Positions 35,278 through 45,061 of a stretch of 64,000 nt of DNA are shown piece by piece (position 1 is the first letter of the stretch; every line of letters starts with the position of its first letter). The notes beneath the pieces were generated by a model that worked only from the letters and a program-made list of their open reading frames with translations, was not told the origin of the DNA and did no database searches. Origin of the DNA: Paenibacillus sp. Marseille-Q4541 (GTDB taxonomy: Bacteria; Bacillota; Bacilli; Paenibacillales; Paenibacillaceae); assembly GCF_018310695.1 (NCBI RefSeq), contig NZ_JAGXCY010000026.1, positions 1-64,000 on the forward strand, read 5' to 3'. The translations under genes were made by a program, and so were the position numbers.

Positions 35278-37890
35278 ATGAGTTCTTTGGTTCTCGGTTT
35301 TCAGGAAGTGGAAAATACACAGCTTTTGCTCGTTGGTGGAAAAGGGTTAAATGTAGGGGAATTATCAAAAATGGAAGGAATACAAGTACCAGAAGGATTT
35401 TGTGTGACAACTGTTGCATATCAAAAAGCCATCGCACAAAACGAAGCGTATCATGCTTTGCTCAGTCAACTAACCATGTTAAAAGTAGAAGATCAAGATC
35501 AAATTAGTGAAATCTGCAAGAAGATCAGACAAATCATTTTGGAAGTAGACATTCCTTCTGATGTTGTGGAAGCAGTTACTCGTTATCTCTCCCAGTTTGG
35601 TGATGAAAATGCTTATGCAGTGCGTTCTAGTGCGACTGCTGAAGATTTACCTTATGCCTCTTTTGCAGGTCAACAAGACACCTATTTAAATATCATTGGC
35701 AAAGAAGCCATCTTGCAGCATATCAGCAAATGTTGGGCTTCTCTGTTTACGGATCGTGCGGTAATCTACCGTATGCGGAATGGATTTGACCACAGTCAAG
35801 TTTACATATCCGTTATCATTCAAAGAATGGTATTCCCACAGGTTTCAGGGATTTTATTTACCGCTGATCCGATTACTTCAAACCGAAAGTTGCTATCTAT
35901 CGATGCTAGTTTTGGACTTGGAGAAGCACTGGTCTCTGGCTTGGTATCTGCTGATTGTTATAAAGTTCAGGATGAGAAAATCGTCGAAAAGAGAATAGCA
36001 ACCAAAAAATTGGCTATCTATGGACTAAAAGAAGGCGGAACAGAGACCAAGCAGATCGATCTAGATATTCAAAAGATGCAAACACTTACGGAACAACAAG
36101 TTTTACAACTGGCACGCATTGGAAGACAGATCGAAGCCTATTTTGGCCAGCCACAAGATATCGAATGGTGTTTGGACGAAGATACATTTTATATTCTCCA
36201 GAGCAGGCCAATCACTACTTTATATCCGATCCCTGAAGCGAACGATCAAGAGAATCATGTCTATGTTTCTGTCGGTCATCAACAAATGATGACGGATCCC
36301 ATGAAACCACTGGGATTGTCATTCTACCTATTAACGACTCCAGCACCTATGCGTAAAGCTGGTGGAAGGTTATTTGTTGATGTTGCACCTATGCTGGCTT
36401 CACCTATCAGTAGAAAGAGTTTATTAAATACCCTGGGACAATCCGATCCTCTCATCAAGGATGCACTAATGACGATCGTAGAGCGGAATTTTATACCATC
36501 ATTACCACATGATAAAACAGCACCAAGTTCCAAAAGAAGCAGTAAAGATATGGCCTCTGTAGGTTTGCAATCACAAATGGAAAACGATCCAACAATCGTT
36601 TCTGATTTGATTAAACGTAGTGAAGCTTCGATCGAAGAGTTAAAACAAATCATCCAAACGAAATCAGGATCAGAATTATTGGATTTTATTTTAGAAGATA
36701 TTCAGCAATTAAAGAAGATCTTATTTGACCCACAAAGTTTGGGCGTGATTATGGCTGCTATGGATGCTTCAGCTTGGATCAATGAAAAAATGAACAAGTG
36801 GTTGGGTGAAAAAAACGCTGCAGATACACTTTCTCAATCTGTACCGGGCAATATTACTTCGGAAATGGGGCTGGCACTACTTGATGTCGGGGATGTGATC
36901 CGTCCTTATCCAGAAGTTATTGATTATTTACAACATGCAAAAGATGATCACTTTTTGGATGAACTGGTTAAGTTCGATGGTGGAAAGGAAACCCAAGACG
37001 CATTCTATTCTTTTCTAAGTAAATATGGAATGCGATGTGCCGGAGAAATCGATATTACTAGAACACGTTGGAGCGAAAAACCAATTACACTTGTCTCGTT
37101 GATTTTCAGTAACATCAAAAACTTTGAGCCTAATGCGAGCCATCGGAAATTTGAGCAAGGGCGACAGGAAGCTTTGAAAAAAGAACAAGAGTTATTAGAT
37201 CGATTGAAGCAATTACCGGATGGTGAACAAAAAGCGAAAGAAACGAAACAAATGATCGATCTCATCCGGAATTTCATAGGTTACCGGGAATATCCTAAAT
37301 ACGGTATGGTTAATCGCTACTTCGTTTATAAGCAGGCATTACTGAAAGAAGCTGAACAGCTCGTACAAGCTAACGTTATTCGTGTAAAAGAAGATATATT
37401 CGATCTCACGTTTGATGAACTTCGCGAAGTCGTGCGTACGAATAAACTTGATTATCAGATCATCAGCAAACGAAAAGACGAGTACAAAATTTATGAAAAA
37501 CTAACACCACCTCGTGTGATTACGTCTGATGGTGAAATCATTGCAGGTGAGTACAAACGAGAAAATCTTCCAGTCGAAGCAATTGTAGGTCTACCTGTTT
37601 CTTCCGGAGTTATAGAGGGCAGAGCACGCGTCATCTTAAACATGGAAGATGCTGATCTAGAAGATGGAGATATATTGGTCACCACCTTTACTGACCCTAG
37701 TTGGACACCATTGTTTGTGTCCATAAAAGGCCTAGTCACCGAAGTTGGTGGACTGATGACCCATGGAGCAGTAATCGCACGTGAATATGGTTTACCAGCA
37801 GTTGTCGGTGTGGAGAATGCTACCAAACTGATAAAAGATGGGCAGAGAATTCGTGTGCATGGAACTGAAGGGTATATTGAAAAATTGTAA
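35278..37890 (+). CDS. rph: Rifampin phosphotransferase
   Basis: An 870-residue enzyme that inactivates rifamycins by transferring the beta-phosphate of ATP to the ansa-bridge hydroxyl. Residues 1-310 form the PPDK-like ATP-binding domain (YAVRSSATAEDLPYASFAGQ; IEWCLDEDTFYILQSRPIT), the middle 330-750 the rifampin-binding domain, and the end the swivelling His domain with the phosphorylated histidine in TEVGGLMTHGAVIAREYGL. The length agrees with known RPH proteins. GTTAGGAG precedes the ATG. The preceding gene is HelD. PEP synthase has a similar layout but lacks the RPH middle domain and continues into a PEP-binding TIM barrel, absent here. Confidence 0.93.
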   Translation: MSSLVLGFQEVENTQLLLVGGKGLNVGELSKMEGIQVPEGFCVTTVAYQKAIAQNEAYHALLSQLTMLKVEDQDQISEICKKIRQIILEVDIPSDVVEAVTRYLSQFGDENAYAVRSSATAEDLPYASFAGQQDTYLNIIGKEAILQHISKCWASLFTDRAVIYRMRNGFDHSQVYISVIIQRMVFPQVSGILFTADPITSNRKLLSIDASFGLGEALVSGLVSADCYKVQDEKIVEKRIATKKLAIYGLKEGGTETKQIDLDIQKMQTLTEQQVLQLARIGRQIEAYFGQPQDIEWCLDEDTFYILQSRPITTLYPIPEANDQENHVYVSVGHQQMMTDPMKPLGLSFYLLTTPAPMRKAGGRLFVDVAPMLASPISRKSLLNTLGQSDPLIKDALMTIVERNFIPSLPHDKTAPSSKRSSKDMASVGLQSQMENDPTIVSDLIKRSEASIEELKQIIQTKSGSELLDFILEDIQQLKKILFDPQSLGVIMAAMDASAWINEKMNKWLGEKNAADTLSQSVPGNITSEMGLALLDVGDVIRPYPEVIDYLQHAKDDHFLDELVKFDGGKETQDAFYSFLSKYGMRCAGEIDITRTRWSEKPITLVSLIFSNIKNFEPNASHRKFEQGRQEALKKEQELLDRLKQLPDGEQKAKETKQMIDLIRNFIGYREYPKYGMVNRYFVYKQALLKEAEQLVQANVIRVKEDIFDLTFDELREVVRTNKLDYQIISKRKDEYKIYEKLTPPRVITSDGEIIAGEYKRENLPVEAIVGLPVSSGVIEGRARVILNMEDADLEDGDILVTTFTDPSWTPLFVSIKGLVTEVGGLMTHGAVIAREYGLPAVVGVENATKLIKDGQRIRVHGTEGYIEKL

Positions 37891-37910
37891 TGGCGGCTGA
37901 ATGCGTCTAG

Positions 37911-37950
37911 TAATAGTCTTTGTCATATAGAACAGCATCAAAGACTATTA
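37911..37950 (+). terminator. Hairpin after rph
   Basis: TAATAGTCTTTG and CAAAGACTATTA are perfect 12-bp arms around a 16-base loop. The T-tract is poor, so it may be a weak terminator or 3'-stabilising element. Confidence 0.55.
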
Positions 37951-38009
37951 GAAGTTGCTATATTGAACTTACCCCTGTCAAGGAAGCAGCTTTATAGAAG
38001 TAAAAATAA

Positions 38010-38645
38010 GTAATCTTAGTTCCGCACTAGCCAGACTAAGGTGCAGTTTTCTGGCCGTTCGGTACGGAGCCGCTGATAACATTCAGCATTCCGTTGTCAC
38101 TCATTGAATATGATGACGGCGCACTAGAAGCTACTTCCGTAACTAGAAGAATTCCTGAGGCTAGGATAATGGGTGGACCCCGGAATATAGGTAAGACATC
38201 CGTTATCCTCTATGCGAAAACCAGTAATATTAGATGTAATTCTATCAGCGGAGTTTCCCACATTTGAAACATACAGAAGATCATCGAATACAGTAACGCT
38301 ATTTGGCTGAGCACCTCCCGATGGCTTCACATCGGCAAGAACAAGTCCTCCACTGTCGTTAATGATGAAACTACTGATACTATGACTGCCTGCATTAACT
38401 GCAAATAAGAAACGACCATCACGGGATAAAGACAGTGAACCTTGTGACACAAGAGGATCAATGCCATCATTTGCTGTTACAGATGAAACTTTCCTGGTAC
38501 CTGTACCTTTTCCATATGTCGGGTAGTGACCCGTAAAGGTAAGCATTCCATTCATCTCCCGTAAAAAGCGATGACTTCGTTCATTTCTTCCATATTGGTC
38601 ATAATGTAAACCATGCTCGTTCGAATGGATGTCGGCATTTTATGA
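38010..38645 (-). pseudogene. Frameshifted beta-propeller (lactonase-like) gene
   Basis: Minus-strand translations in different frames join into one protein. First SMVYIMTNMEEMNEVIAFYG ends at a stop near 38565. The next frame then continues with MNGMLTFTGHYPTYGKGTG and LSLSRDGRFLFAVNAGSHSI, reaching GSTHYPS near 38150. A third frame resumes with VTEVASSAPSSYSMSDNGML and SGSVPNGQKTA. The repeats (NGML...G, S.DG..L...N) are those of lactonase/6-phosphogluconolactonase-like propellers. At least two frameshifts and a stop interrupt it, so it is not functional. It is oriented against rph. Confidence 0.8.
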
Positions 38646-38914
38646 CTTTTCTCCTTCGAGTAGATCTTTGCTCCGCTTTAGATTCTGCTATCGTCTCATA
38701 CTATTCATCTGAGCCTAGAACAATACCGAAGCTGCAAGTTTTTGAGACATGATTAAACACAGTAAATCCCTATTTACAGTCAATTCAAAATGCTCATTCT
38801 GGTCTTGTGTGAATTAGACTCTATATAGGCTGGAACATGTTCTTTCACGTTTAACAATGTTAAAATGGAAGGATAATTGGAGATAAGGCATGAAGAAAAG
38901 GCAGGGAACAATGA

Positions 38915-39898
38915 ATGAAACCTAAACTTAATGATGTTGCACAATTAGCAGGAGTTTCGCCGACGACGGTTTCGCGGGTGCTTAATAACCGGGGTTATAT
39001 TAGTCAGGAAACGAAGGATCGAGTTCATGACGCGATGCAGCAGTTGAATTATTTTCCAAACGACGTAGCTCGGTCATTATTTAGTAAACGAACCAATCTA
39101 ATTGGATTAATCATTCCAACAACAAGCAACCCGTTTTTTGGAGAGCTTACTTTTCATATTGAGAATATTTGTGCATCATTAGGCTACAAACTACTGATTT
39201 GTAATAGCTTGAATCAACTGGATAAAGAAGAATCTTATGTGGATATGCTTATGCGCAATCAAGTTGACGGCATTATCGTAGGTACACATAACCGAGGTAT
39301 TGTAAATTATGATCAGAAAAATATTGCGGTCATTGCGATTGATCGCTTCTTATCGGATACGATTCCTGTTGTAGGATCGGATAATTACATGGGCGGGAAA
39401 ATGGCTTCTGAGCTGCTTATTGAGAAGGGCTGCAAGCATATTCTACATATTAATGGACCTGTCGAATTGGAAACACCAGCAAGCTTAAGAAGAAAAGCGT
39501 ATGAAGATGTGATGGAACAGCACGGCCGAGAGGCAATCACTTATGAAGTAAATGACCCATTCCATCAACAGAATCATGATGAACCGATTGGGCGCTTGCT
39601 CGATGAGCATCCAGAAGTAGATGGATTGTTTGCGAGTAATGACTTGGTGGCCGCTTCATTTCTTGCTGCAGCAAGAAAACGTGGCAAACGTGTTCCTGAA
39701 GATATTCGTATAATTGGATATGACGGAACAGAAACGACTCGCAACTTACTTCCAGAATTAACGACGATTCAGCAGCCGATACAGGAGATAGCGAAATCTG
39801 CCGTTGAGCTGCTCATTAAAGAAATTGATGGGGAATTCAGTGATGTGCCGCGAGAAACCTATCTGCCTGTGAAACTTATTAAAGCTAGTACAGTATAA
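38915..39898 (+). CDS. LacI family repressor of the sucrose unit
   Basis: A 327-residue LacI/GalR protein. The N-terminal helix-turn-helix reads LNDVAQLAGVSPTTVSRVLN with the hinge helix YFPNDVARSLFSK. The periplasmic-binding-like core starts at LIGLIIPTTSNPFF and contains the ligand loop IDRFLSDTIPVVGSDNY and ASNDLVAASFLAAA. It lies directly upstream of permease and sucrase genes and matches ScrR-type repressors in setting. The palindrome ATATGTCAA-GCGG-TTGACATAT after its stop is the probable binding site. Confidence 0.9.
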   Translation: MKPKLNDVAQLAGVSPTTVSRVLNNRGYISQETKDRVHDAMQQLNYFPNDVARSLFSKRTNLIGLIIPTTSNPFFGELTFHIENICASLGYKLLICNSLNQLDKEESYVDMLMRNQVDGIIVGTHNRGIVNYDQKNIAVIAIDRFLSDTIPVVGSDNYMGGKMASELLIEKGCKHILHINGPVELETPASLRRKAYEDVMEQHGREAITYEVNDPFHQQNHDEPIGRLLDEHPEVDGLFASNDLVAASFLAAARKRGKRVPEDIRIIGYDGTETTRNLLPELTTIQQPIQEIAKSAVELLIKEIDGEFSDVPRETYLPVKLIKASTV

Positions 39899-39991
39899 TA
39901 TAACTTTCATACCTAGCAGTACTGTGAATACAAGACGGAGCTAACCTTAGGAGAGTTGGGACAAGGGAGAGAGCTCCTTTTTCCTTAAAAA

Positions 39992-40033
39992 ATATGTCAA
40001 GCGGTTGACATATGAAAGCGGTTGACATATAAT
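39992..40033 (+). promoter_or_regulatory. Sucrose operon promoter embedded in LacI-type operators
   Basis: TTGACA (40005-40010), a 17-base spacer and TATAAT (40028-40033) form a perfect sigma-A promoter. The -35 lies in the palindrome ATATGTCAAGCGGTTGACATAT (39992-40013). The unit AAGCGGTTGACATAT is repeated at 39999-40013 and 40016-40030, so repressor could bind across both promoter hexamers. Confidence 0.88.
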
Positions 40034-40039
40034 CGGTTT

Positions 40040-40053
40040 TGTAAGCGCATTAA
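40040..40053 (+). promoter_or_regulatory. Possible cre (CcpA) site
   Basis: TGTAAGCGCATTAA matches the catabolite-responsive element consensus with two differences. It lies just downstream of the -10, a position suited to blocking transcription when glucose is present. Confidence 0.5.
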
Positions 40054-40099
40054 CGTGCTTGCATTCACATTAAATGTTCAACTTAGAGGAGCGTTCACT

Positions 40100-41344
40100 A
40101 TGAGACATTCAAAGAGCATGTATTGGAAACTAAGTGCCTATTTCTTCTTTTTCTTCTTTACATGGTCAGCAAGTTATTCATTGTTCTCCATCTGGCTGGG
40201 GCAAGAGATCAGTCTGAATGGTGCTGAAACAGGTATTATCTTTACTGTAAACGCTGTTTTTGCATTATGTATGCAACCGCTTTACGGCTATATCTCCGAT
40301 AAGATTGGACTTAAGAAGCATATCCTATTTTTAATCAGTGGATTGCTCTTAGTCGTTGGTCCTTTCTATATCTTTATCTACGGACCTTTGCTTCAATACA
40401 ATGTTTTTCTTGGCGCCATTGTAGGTGGATTATACTTGGGTGTTTCTTTCTTGGCAGGGATCGGAGCTATCGAATCTTATGTCGAGAAAATCAGCCGCAA
40501 ATATGACTTTGAATATGGTAAATCTCGTATGTGGGGCTCGCTAGGTTGGGCGGCAGCAACATTTTTTGCCGGTCAGTTCTTTAATATCAACCCTAATATT
40601 AACTTCTGGATTGCATCTGTATCTGCAGTCATTCTGTTTATTATTATGATGACGATCAAAGTTGAGATGACAGAATCCGAGATGGAACGGGCTGAATCTA
40701 TTAACTTTAAGCAAGTCGGTAATTTGTTTGCAGATAAGCATTTTTGGTTCTTCATTTTATATGTGCTTGGTGTTACGTGTATCTATAATGTATATGACCA
40801 GCAGTTCCCGATTTACTTTTCATCAGCATTCTCGAGCATTGCATTAGGCAATCAAGTGTACGGTTACTTAAATTCCTTCCAAGTGTTCTTGGAAGCAGGC
40901 ATGATGTTCTTAGCACCGTTTATCGTCAACAAAATTGGAGCTAAAAAGGGTCTGATTCTGGCAGGGTTCTTAATGGCATTCCGAATCATGGGCTCCGGCT
41001 TAGTTGTCGAACCTTTCGGTATCTCCGCGATGAAATTGATTCACGCTTTGGAACTGCCAATCATGCTGATCTCCGTATTCAAATACTTGGCTGCTAATTT
41101 CGACACGCGTCTGTCATCGATCTTATATCTGGTAGGTTACCAGTTTACGAGTCAGGTAGGAGCTTCGATCTTCTCGCCAATCGCCGGTGCACTTTATGAT
41201 GTCAGAGGCTTTGCGAATACATACTTGATTATGGGTATATTCGTATTCGTCTTTACGACCATCTCCATCTTTACCTTAAAGAAAGATCCGAAAAATACTA
41301 ATAAGCTGGATTCTCAACTTCATTCACATATGGAAACAGCATAG
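40100..41344 (+). CDS. Sucrose/oligosaccharide:H+ symporter (OHS family, MFS)
   Basis: A 414-residue, twelve-helix permease of the LacY/CscB family. It has the run YFFFFFFTWSASYSLFSIWL at helix 1, LYGYISDKIGLKKH in the motif-A loop and SFLAGIGAIESYVEKISRKY with conserved charged residues. ATG 40100 follows GAGGAG at the right distance; the longer frame would run into the promoter at 40005-40033. As a proton symporter it brings in unphosphorylated sugar, so the partner GH32 enzyme should split free sucrose (or fructo-oligosaccharide). Confidence 0.9.
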   Translation: MRHSKSMYWKLSAYFFFFFFTWSASYSLFSIWLGQEISLNGAETGIIFTVNAVFALCMQPLYGYISDKIGLKKHILFLISGLLLVVGPFYIFIYGPLLQYNVFLGAIVGGLYLGVSFLAGIGAIESYVEKISRKYDFEYGKSRMWGSLGWAAATFFAGQFFNINPNINFWIASVSAVILFIIMMTIKVEMTESEMERAESINFKQVGNLFADKHFWFFILYVLGVTCIYNVYDQQFPIYFSSAFSSIALGNQVYGYLNSFQVFLEAGMMFLAPFIVNKIGAKKGLILAGFLMAFRIMGSGLVVEPFGISAMKLIHALELPIMLISVFKYLAANFDTRLSSILYLVGYQFTSQVGASIFSPIAGALYDVRGFANTYLIMGIFVFVFTTISIFTLKKDPKNTNKLDSQLHSHMETA

Positions 41345-41355
41345 GAGGAAGACAT

Positions 41356-42837
41356 ATGAACACATATAACAACAATACGAAGCAAGCTGAGGAAGCTTTG
41401 AAACAGGCAGAAGGAAAAATGAACAAGCGTTATCGCTTAGGTTTTCATATCATGGCACCTGCAAACTGGATAAACGATCCTAATGGATTAATTCAATATA
41501 AAGGCGAATATCACGCTTTCTATCAACATCATCCGTATGATGAGAACTGGGGACCAATGCACTGGGGGCATGTAAAAAGTAAAGATCTGGTGCATTGGGA
41601 ACATTGTCCGATTGCATTAGCTCCTGGAGATGCGTGTGACCTGGATGGCTGCTTCTCAGGCAGCGCAGTGGATAATAACGGTGAATTGACATTGATCTAT
41701 ACTGGACATCACTACATTGATCAACCAAACAATATCTTTTTCCAAAATCAAAATGTGGCAGTAAGTACAGATGGCATTCATTTTACAAAAATACAACAGA
41801 ATCCCGTGATTGCTGAGCCTCCTGCCGATAGCTCCCAGCATTTCCGTGATCCGAAGGTATGGAAGCATGAGGATACATGGTACATGATCCTAGGTAACAG
41901 TACGAAAGAAGATGTACCGCGTGTTATTTTGTATACATCTCCTGATCTTAGAACTTGGACCTATCATGGTGTGCTTTTGCAGGGAAATAAGGATATGGGC
42001 TTCATGTGGGAGTGCCCAGATTTCTTTGAACTTGGCGGCAAGCATGTATTTATGTTCTCTCCTCAAGGCATTGATGCGCAGGGAGAGAAGTACAATAACT
42101 TATTCCAGACCGGGTACTACGTTGGGAAATATGATTATGACAATAATGAATACAAGCATGGAGAGTTCGATGAGCTTGATAACGGTCATGACTTCTATGC
42201 GGTTCAAACTTTCTTAGATGATCAAGGTCGCCGTATTGCGATTGGCTGGATGGATATGTGGGAATCAGATATGCCGACAAAAGCAGACGGCTGGTGCGGT
42301 GCACTGACGATTCCTCGTGTGCTTACACTCACTGAGAATGACAAGGTGCTGATGAATCCGGTAGAAGAAATGAATCTGCTTCGTCAAAGTGAACATGTTG
42401 TGTATCAAGATCACGCGATTTCTGGAAGTTCCATGACAGAAGTTGAAGCGGATCTGCTTGAAGTGAAGGTCGTGTTTGATCTGACGAAGACAAGTGCGGA
42501 CCTCGTAGGATTGAAGCTTCGCGGTACGAACCATGAGGAAACGGTTATCACTTATTCAATCCCGGAGCAGAAGCTTATGCTTGATTGCTCCAAATCAGGC
42601 AAGAAGACAGATGGCATTCGCCGTACAGCCTTAAGTGCTGAGGGACAGCTGACATTGCATGTATATCTGGATCGTTCATCAATTGAAATGTTTGCGAATG
42701 AAGGGCAAACTACGATGACCAGCCGCATTTATCCGAGTGAGAAGCTGTTAGGCATTGAACTCGTAACTGAGGGCGGAGAGGCACAAGTAAAAGGATTGAC
42801 TTATTGGAAGTTGAAAGATATTTGGCAAGCTGAATAA
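41356..42837 (+). CDS. GH32 sucrase/beta-fructofuranosidase
   Basis: A 493-residue GH32 enzyme. The nucleophile aspartate is in NWINDPNGLIQY, the transition-state aspartate in FRDPKVW and the acid/base glutamate in WECPDFF; CFSGSAV is also characteristic. The C-terminal beta-sandwich contains YLDRSSIEMFANEG. No signal peptide, so it works in the cytosol. It lies 12 bases after the symporter and hydrolyses imported sucrose to glucose and fructose; sucrose-6-phosphate hydrolase (SacA/ScrB) is the nearest named relative, but no PTS gene is present. Confidence 0.93.
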   Translation: MNTYNNNTKQAEEALKQAEGKMNKRYRLGFHIMAPANWINDPNGLIQYKGEYHAFYQHHPYDENWGPMHWGHVKSKDLVHWEHCPIALAPGDACDLDGCFSGSAVDNNGELTLIYTGHHYIDQPNNIFFQNQNVAVSTDGIHFTKIQQNPVIAEPPADSSQHFRDPKVWKHEDTWYMILGNSTKEDVPRVILYTSPDLRTWTYHGVLLQGNKDMGFMWECPDFFELGGKHVFMFSPQGIDAQGEKYNNLFQTGYYVGKYDYDNNEYKHGEFDELDNGHDFYAVQTFLDDQGRRIAIGWMDMWESDMPTKADGWCGALTIPRVLTLTENDKVLMNPVEEMNLLRQSEHVVYQDHAISGSSMTEVEADLLEVKVVFDLTKTSADLVGLKLRGTNHEETVITYSIPEQKLMLDCSKSGKKTDGIRRTALSAEGQLTLHVYLDRSSIEMFANEGQTTMTSRIYPSEKLLGIELVTEGGEAQVKGLTYWKLKDIWQAE

Positions 42838-42845
42838 CGATGAAA

Positions 42846-42897
42846 CAGACTGCTTTCTGAGCCATTACATTGACTCGGAAGCGGTCTTTTTTTGTTG
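42846..42897 (+). terminator. Terminator of the sucrose operon
   Basis: AGACTGCTTTCTGAG pairs with CTCGGAAGCGGTCT with G-T pairs, then TTTTTTTG. Confidence 0.85.
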
Positions 42898-43179
42898 TAA
42901 GGGATCAAGAGTTTTCCATGTAATTGAGAAAAAATCATCTTCATACTCAATTTGTATGAGTGTCTAAATAACTTCCAACAAAACAAAATGAAATGCAAAA
43001 ATTTACAATAACATCCTTTGTATTTGATTTTAAGTAAATAATTCAACTTCATAATGAGGAGTGTAATTATGTTTTTGATAGATTGATGAACAACAAAGTA
43101 AGAACAGAATGGTACATAGGTACGGAGGTGGTTTCTACTTACGTTTCTTTTAGAAATAGAGTGCAAAAGAGGTGCTGAT
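42898..43179. other. Promoter region of the DeoR-Phn operon
   Basis: No gene is supported between the sucrose terminator and the DeoR start. The stretch is AT-rich and must hold the promoter for the DeoR/phosphonate locus. No Pho-box-like direct repeat of TTAACA type was recognised by eye. Confidence 0.4.
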
Positions 43180-43965
43180 ATGTCTTTAGTAGGCGAGGAA
43201 CGCAAAAAGATTATTCTCGACATTTTGAATTTGGAAGGTAAGGTACGGTCCACTGATTTAGCTGAAAAGCTGCAAGTATCCGGCGAGATGATACGTCGAT
43301 ATTTGGAAGATTTGGAGGCAGAAAAGAAGCTTCGTCGCATTTATGGGGGTGCTGTCAAAATAGAGCTTACTCGCGAAGAACCTACTTACCTGAATCGGCA
43401 AGTAGTCAGAGTCGAGGAGAAGAAACGAATAGGGAGGGCTGCCGCTGAGCTCGTGGAAGATAATGATGTACTCTTTATCGACGATGGTAGCACTACAATG
43501 CAAGTTATTCATTACTTACAGAATAAGCAGAATGTCACGATTGTCGTGTTCTCCTTCCAAGTGCTTCATTTATTAGTTGAGATGCAAAATGAGGGCTTAT
43601 TCACTGGTCAAATCTATTTCCTTGGCGGCAGAGTCTTGTCCAAATTTTCGCGCGTAACAGGCGGTATGGCTGAGAGTATAGCGGAGAATTTCAGCGTTGA
43701 CAAAGCGTTTATCTCTGTTGACGGCCTAAGGCTTGATAGAGGCATTACTGGCTTTGATCTGGAACGAGGATATCTGATACGAAAAATAGTGAATCAAGCT
43801 CAGTTAACCGTCGCTATGACCGATCACACCAAGTTTGGTGGCATTCATCCCTATCAAATTATTGATATGAAAGACATTGATATCATTGTGACGGATGTAG
43901 AAGTTCCCTTACAATGGACTGCTACACTGAAACAAAAAAATGTGAGCTGGATTCATGCTCAATAA
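43180..43965 (+). CDS. DeoR/GlpR family regulator of the Phn locus
   Basis: A 261-residue DeoR-type repressor: winged helix RKKIILDILNLEGKVRSTDL with recognition helix VSGEMIRRYLEDLEAEKKLR and the DeoR signature LRRIYGGAV, then an ISOCOT-fold effector domain beginning FIDDGSTTMQVIHYL. Such proteins usually sense a phosphorylated sugar or similar metabolite. It overlaps the phnD region without a terminator, so it is the first gene of the operon and probably autoregulates it. A DeoR protein in place of PhoB-type control suggests regulation by the substrate. Confidence 0.88.
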   Translation: MSLVGEERKKIILDILNLEGKVRSTDLAEKLQVSGEMIRRYLEDLEAEKKLRRIYGGAVKIELTREEPTYLNRQVVRVEEKKRIGRAAAELVEDNDVLFIDDGSTTMQVIHYLQNKQNVTIVVFSFQVLHLLVEMQNEGLFTGQIYFLGGRVLSKFSRVTGGMAESIAENFSVDKAFISVDGLRLDRGITGFDLERGYLIRKIVNQAQLTVAMTDHTKFGGIHPYQIIDMKDIDIIVTDVEVPLQWTATLKQKNVSWIHAQ

Positions 43966-43987
43966 CAAGAAAGCTAAGGTGATAGTC

Positions 43988-45061
43988 GTGAAAAAATTTA
44001 CATTGATGATGACAATTGTACTGTTAGTCATTATGACAGCTTGTTCTTCAAACACAGGAAATGAAGGTAACAACTCATTAGCAAGCGCAAATAAGGGGGG
44101 TTCCAAAGAAGAGAAGGACACATTAACGATTGCTTGGCTACCGAATGAATCCAGCGGGGATCTGAAGGATACACGTGACGCAATCGGCGAAGTTATTGAG
44201 AAAGCGACCGGCAAGAAGGTGGAGCATTTCACCACGACCGATTATATCATTGCTATCGAAGCACTCGCTAACGGAAGCGCAGATCTTGCATACATGGGTG
44301 CCACAGCGTACGTGGAAGCGAAGAACAAAAATGCGAACTTGCAACCACTTGTTGTGAATTCAGGTGAGTCCGGTACACTGGATGATGCCGTATACTACGG
44401 ATGGCTAGCGGTTAACGAAAAAGACACGGATCAATACAAGGACGGGGATTCCTATTCTATCGCTAATATTCAGGGTAAACGCTTCTCTTTTGTATCCAAT
44501 AGTTCTACTTCGGGGTTTAAAGTGCCTTCCAATGAAATTGTCGCTACATTCTCTAAACAAGACACTTACAAAGCTCTTACTGCAGAAGATTTGATGGAAG
44601 GCGGAAAGAATCAATTCTTCAGTGAAGTATTGTATGGCGGCTCTCACCAAGGATCAGCTGTTAATTTATTGACGGATAAAGCAGATATTGCAGCATTTTG
44701 TGACACTTGCGTAAGCAACTACGTGGATCTTAAAGAAGGTGAAGCAAACCGTCCTGGTGCGGTGTACACAGTGAAAAATAATGCTGAGCAGCCGTTCGAC
44801 CAGCTTGCTGACAAGTCATTCCGCCTCATTTCTGTAACGCCAGTATTGAATGGGCCATTTGTTGCAAATCTTGATCAAATGAGTGAGGAAGATTTTAACG
44901 CCATCGTAAAAGCGATGACAGCTGAAGAAACAACAATGAATGAACGTATCTTCCTTCCAGAAGATTCCGAATCTTCCGGTTTGTTTTGGAAAACAGGTGA
45001 TACTCACTTCGTTCCAGTAGAAGATCCTTGGTTTAATCCAATTCGAGAGCTGTCCAAATAA
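43988..45061 (+). CDS. phnD: PhnD-like phosphonate/phosphate-ester binding lipoprotein
   Basis: A 357-residue solute-binding protein of the PhnD family. GTG 43988 is used because AAGGTGA lies upstream; an earlier in-frame start would overlap the DeoR gene. The signal peptide KKFTLMMTIVLLVIMTACSS ends in a lipobox, TAC, so it is lipid-anchored outside the membrane. Core features are TIAWLPNESS, EALANGSADLAYMGATAYVE and SNSSTSGFKVPSNE, the last being the anion-binding loop. It feeds the PhnC/PhnE transporter downstream. Confidence 0.92.
   Translation: MKKFTLMMTIVLLVIMTACSSNTGNEGNNSLASANKGGSKEEKDTLTIAWLPNESSGDLKDTRDAIGEVIEKATGKKVEHFTTTDYIIAIEALANGSADLAYMGATAYVEAKNKNANLQPLVVNSGESGTLDDAVYYGWLAVNEKDTDQYKDGDSYSIANIQGKRFSFVSNSSTSGFKVPSNEIVATFSKQDTYKALTAEDLMEGGKNQFFSEVLYGGSHQGSAVNLLTDKADIAAFCDTCVSNYVDLKEGEANRPGAVYTVKNNAEQPFDQLADKSFRLISVTPVLNGPFVANLDQMSEEDFNAIVKAMTAEETTMNERIFLPEDSESSGLFWKTGDTHFVPVEDPWFNPIRELSK

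Noticed and set aside
35278..37890. PEP synthase or pyruvate phosphate dikinase
   Set aside because: The length of 870 residues and the middle and His domains match rifampin phosphotransferase; the PEP-binding TIM barrel is missing.
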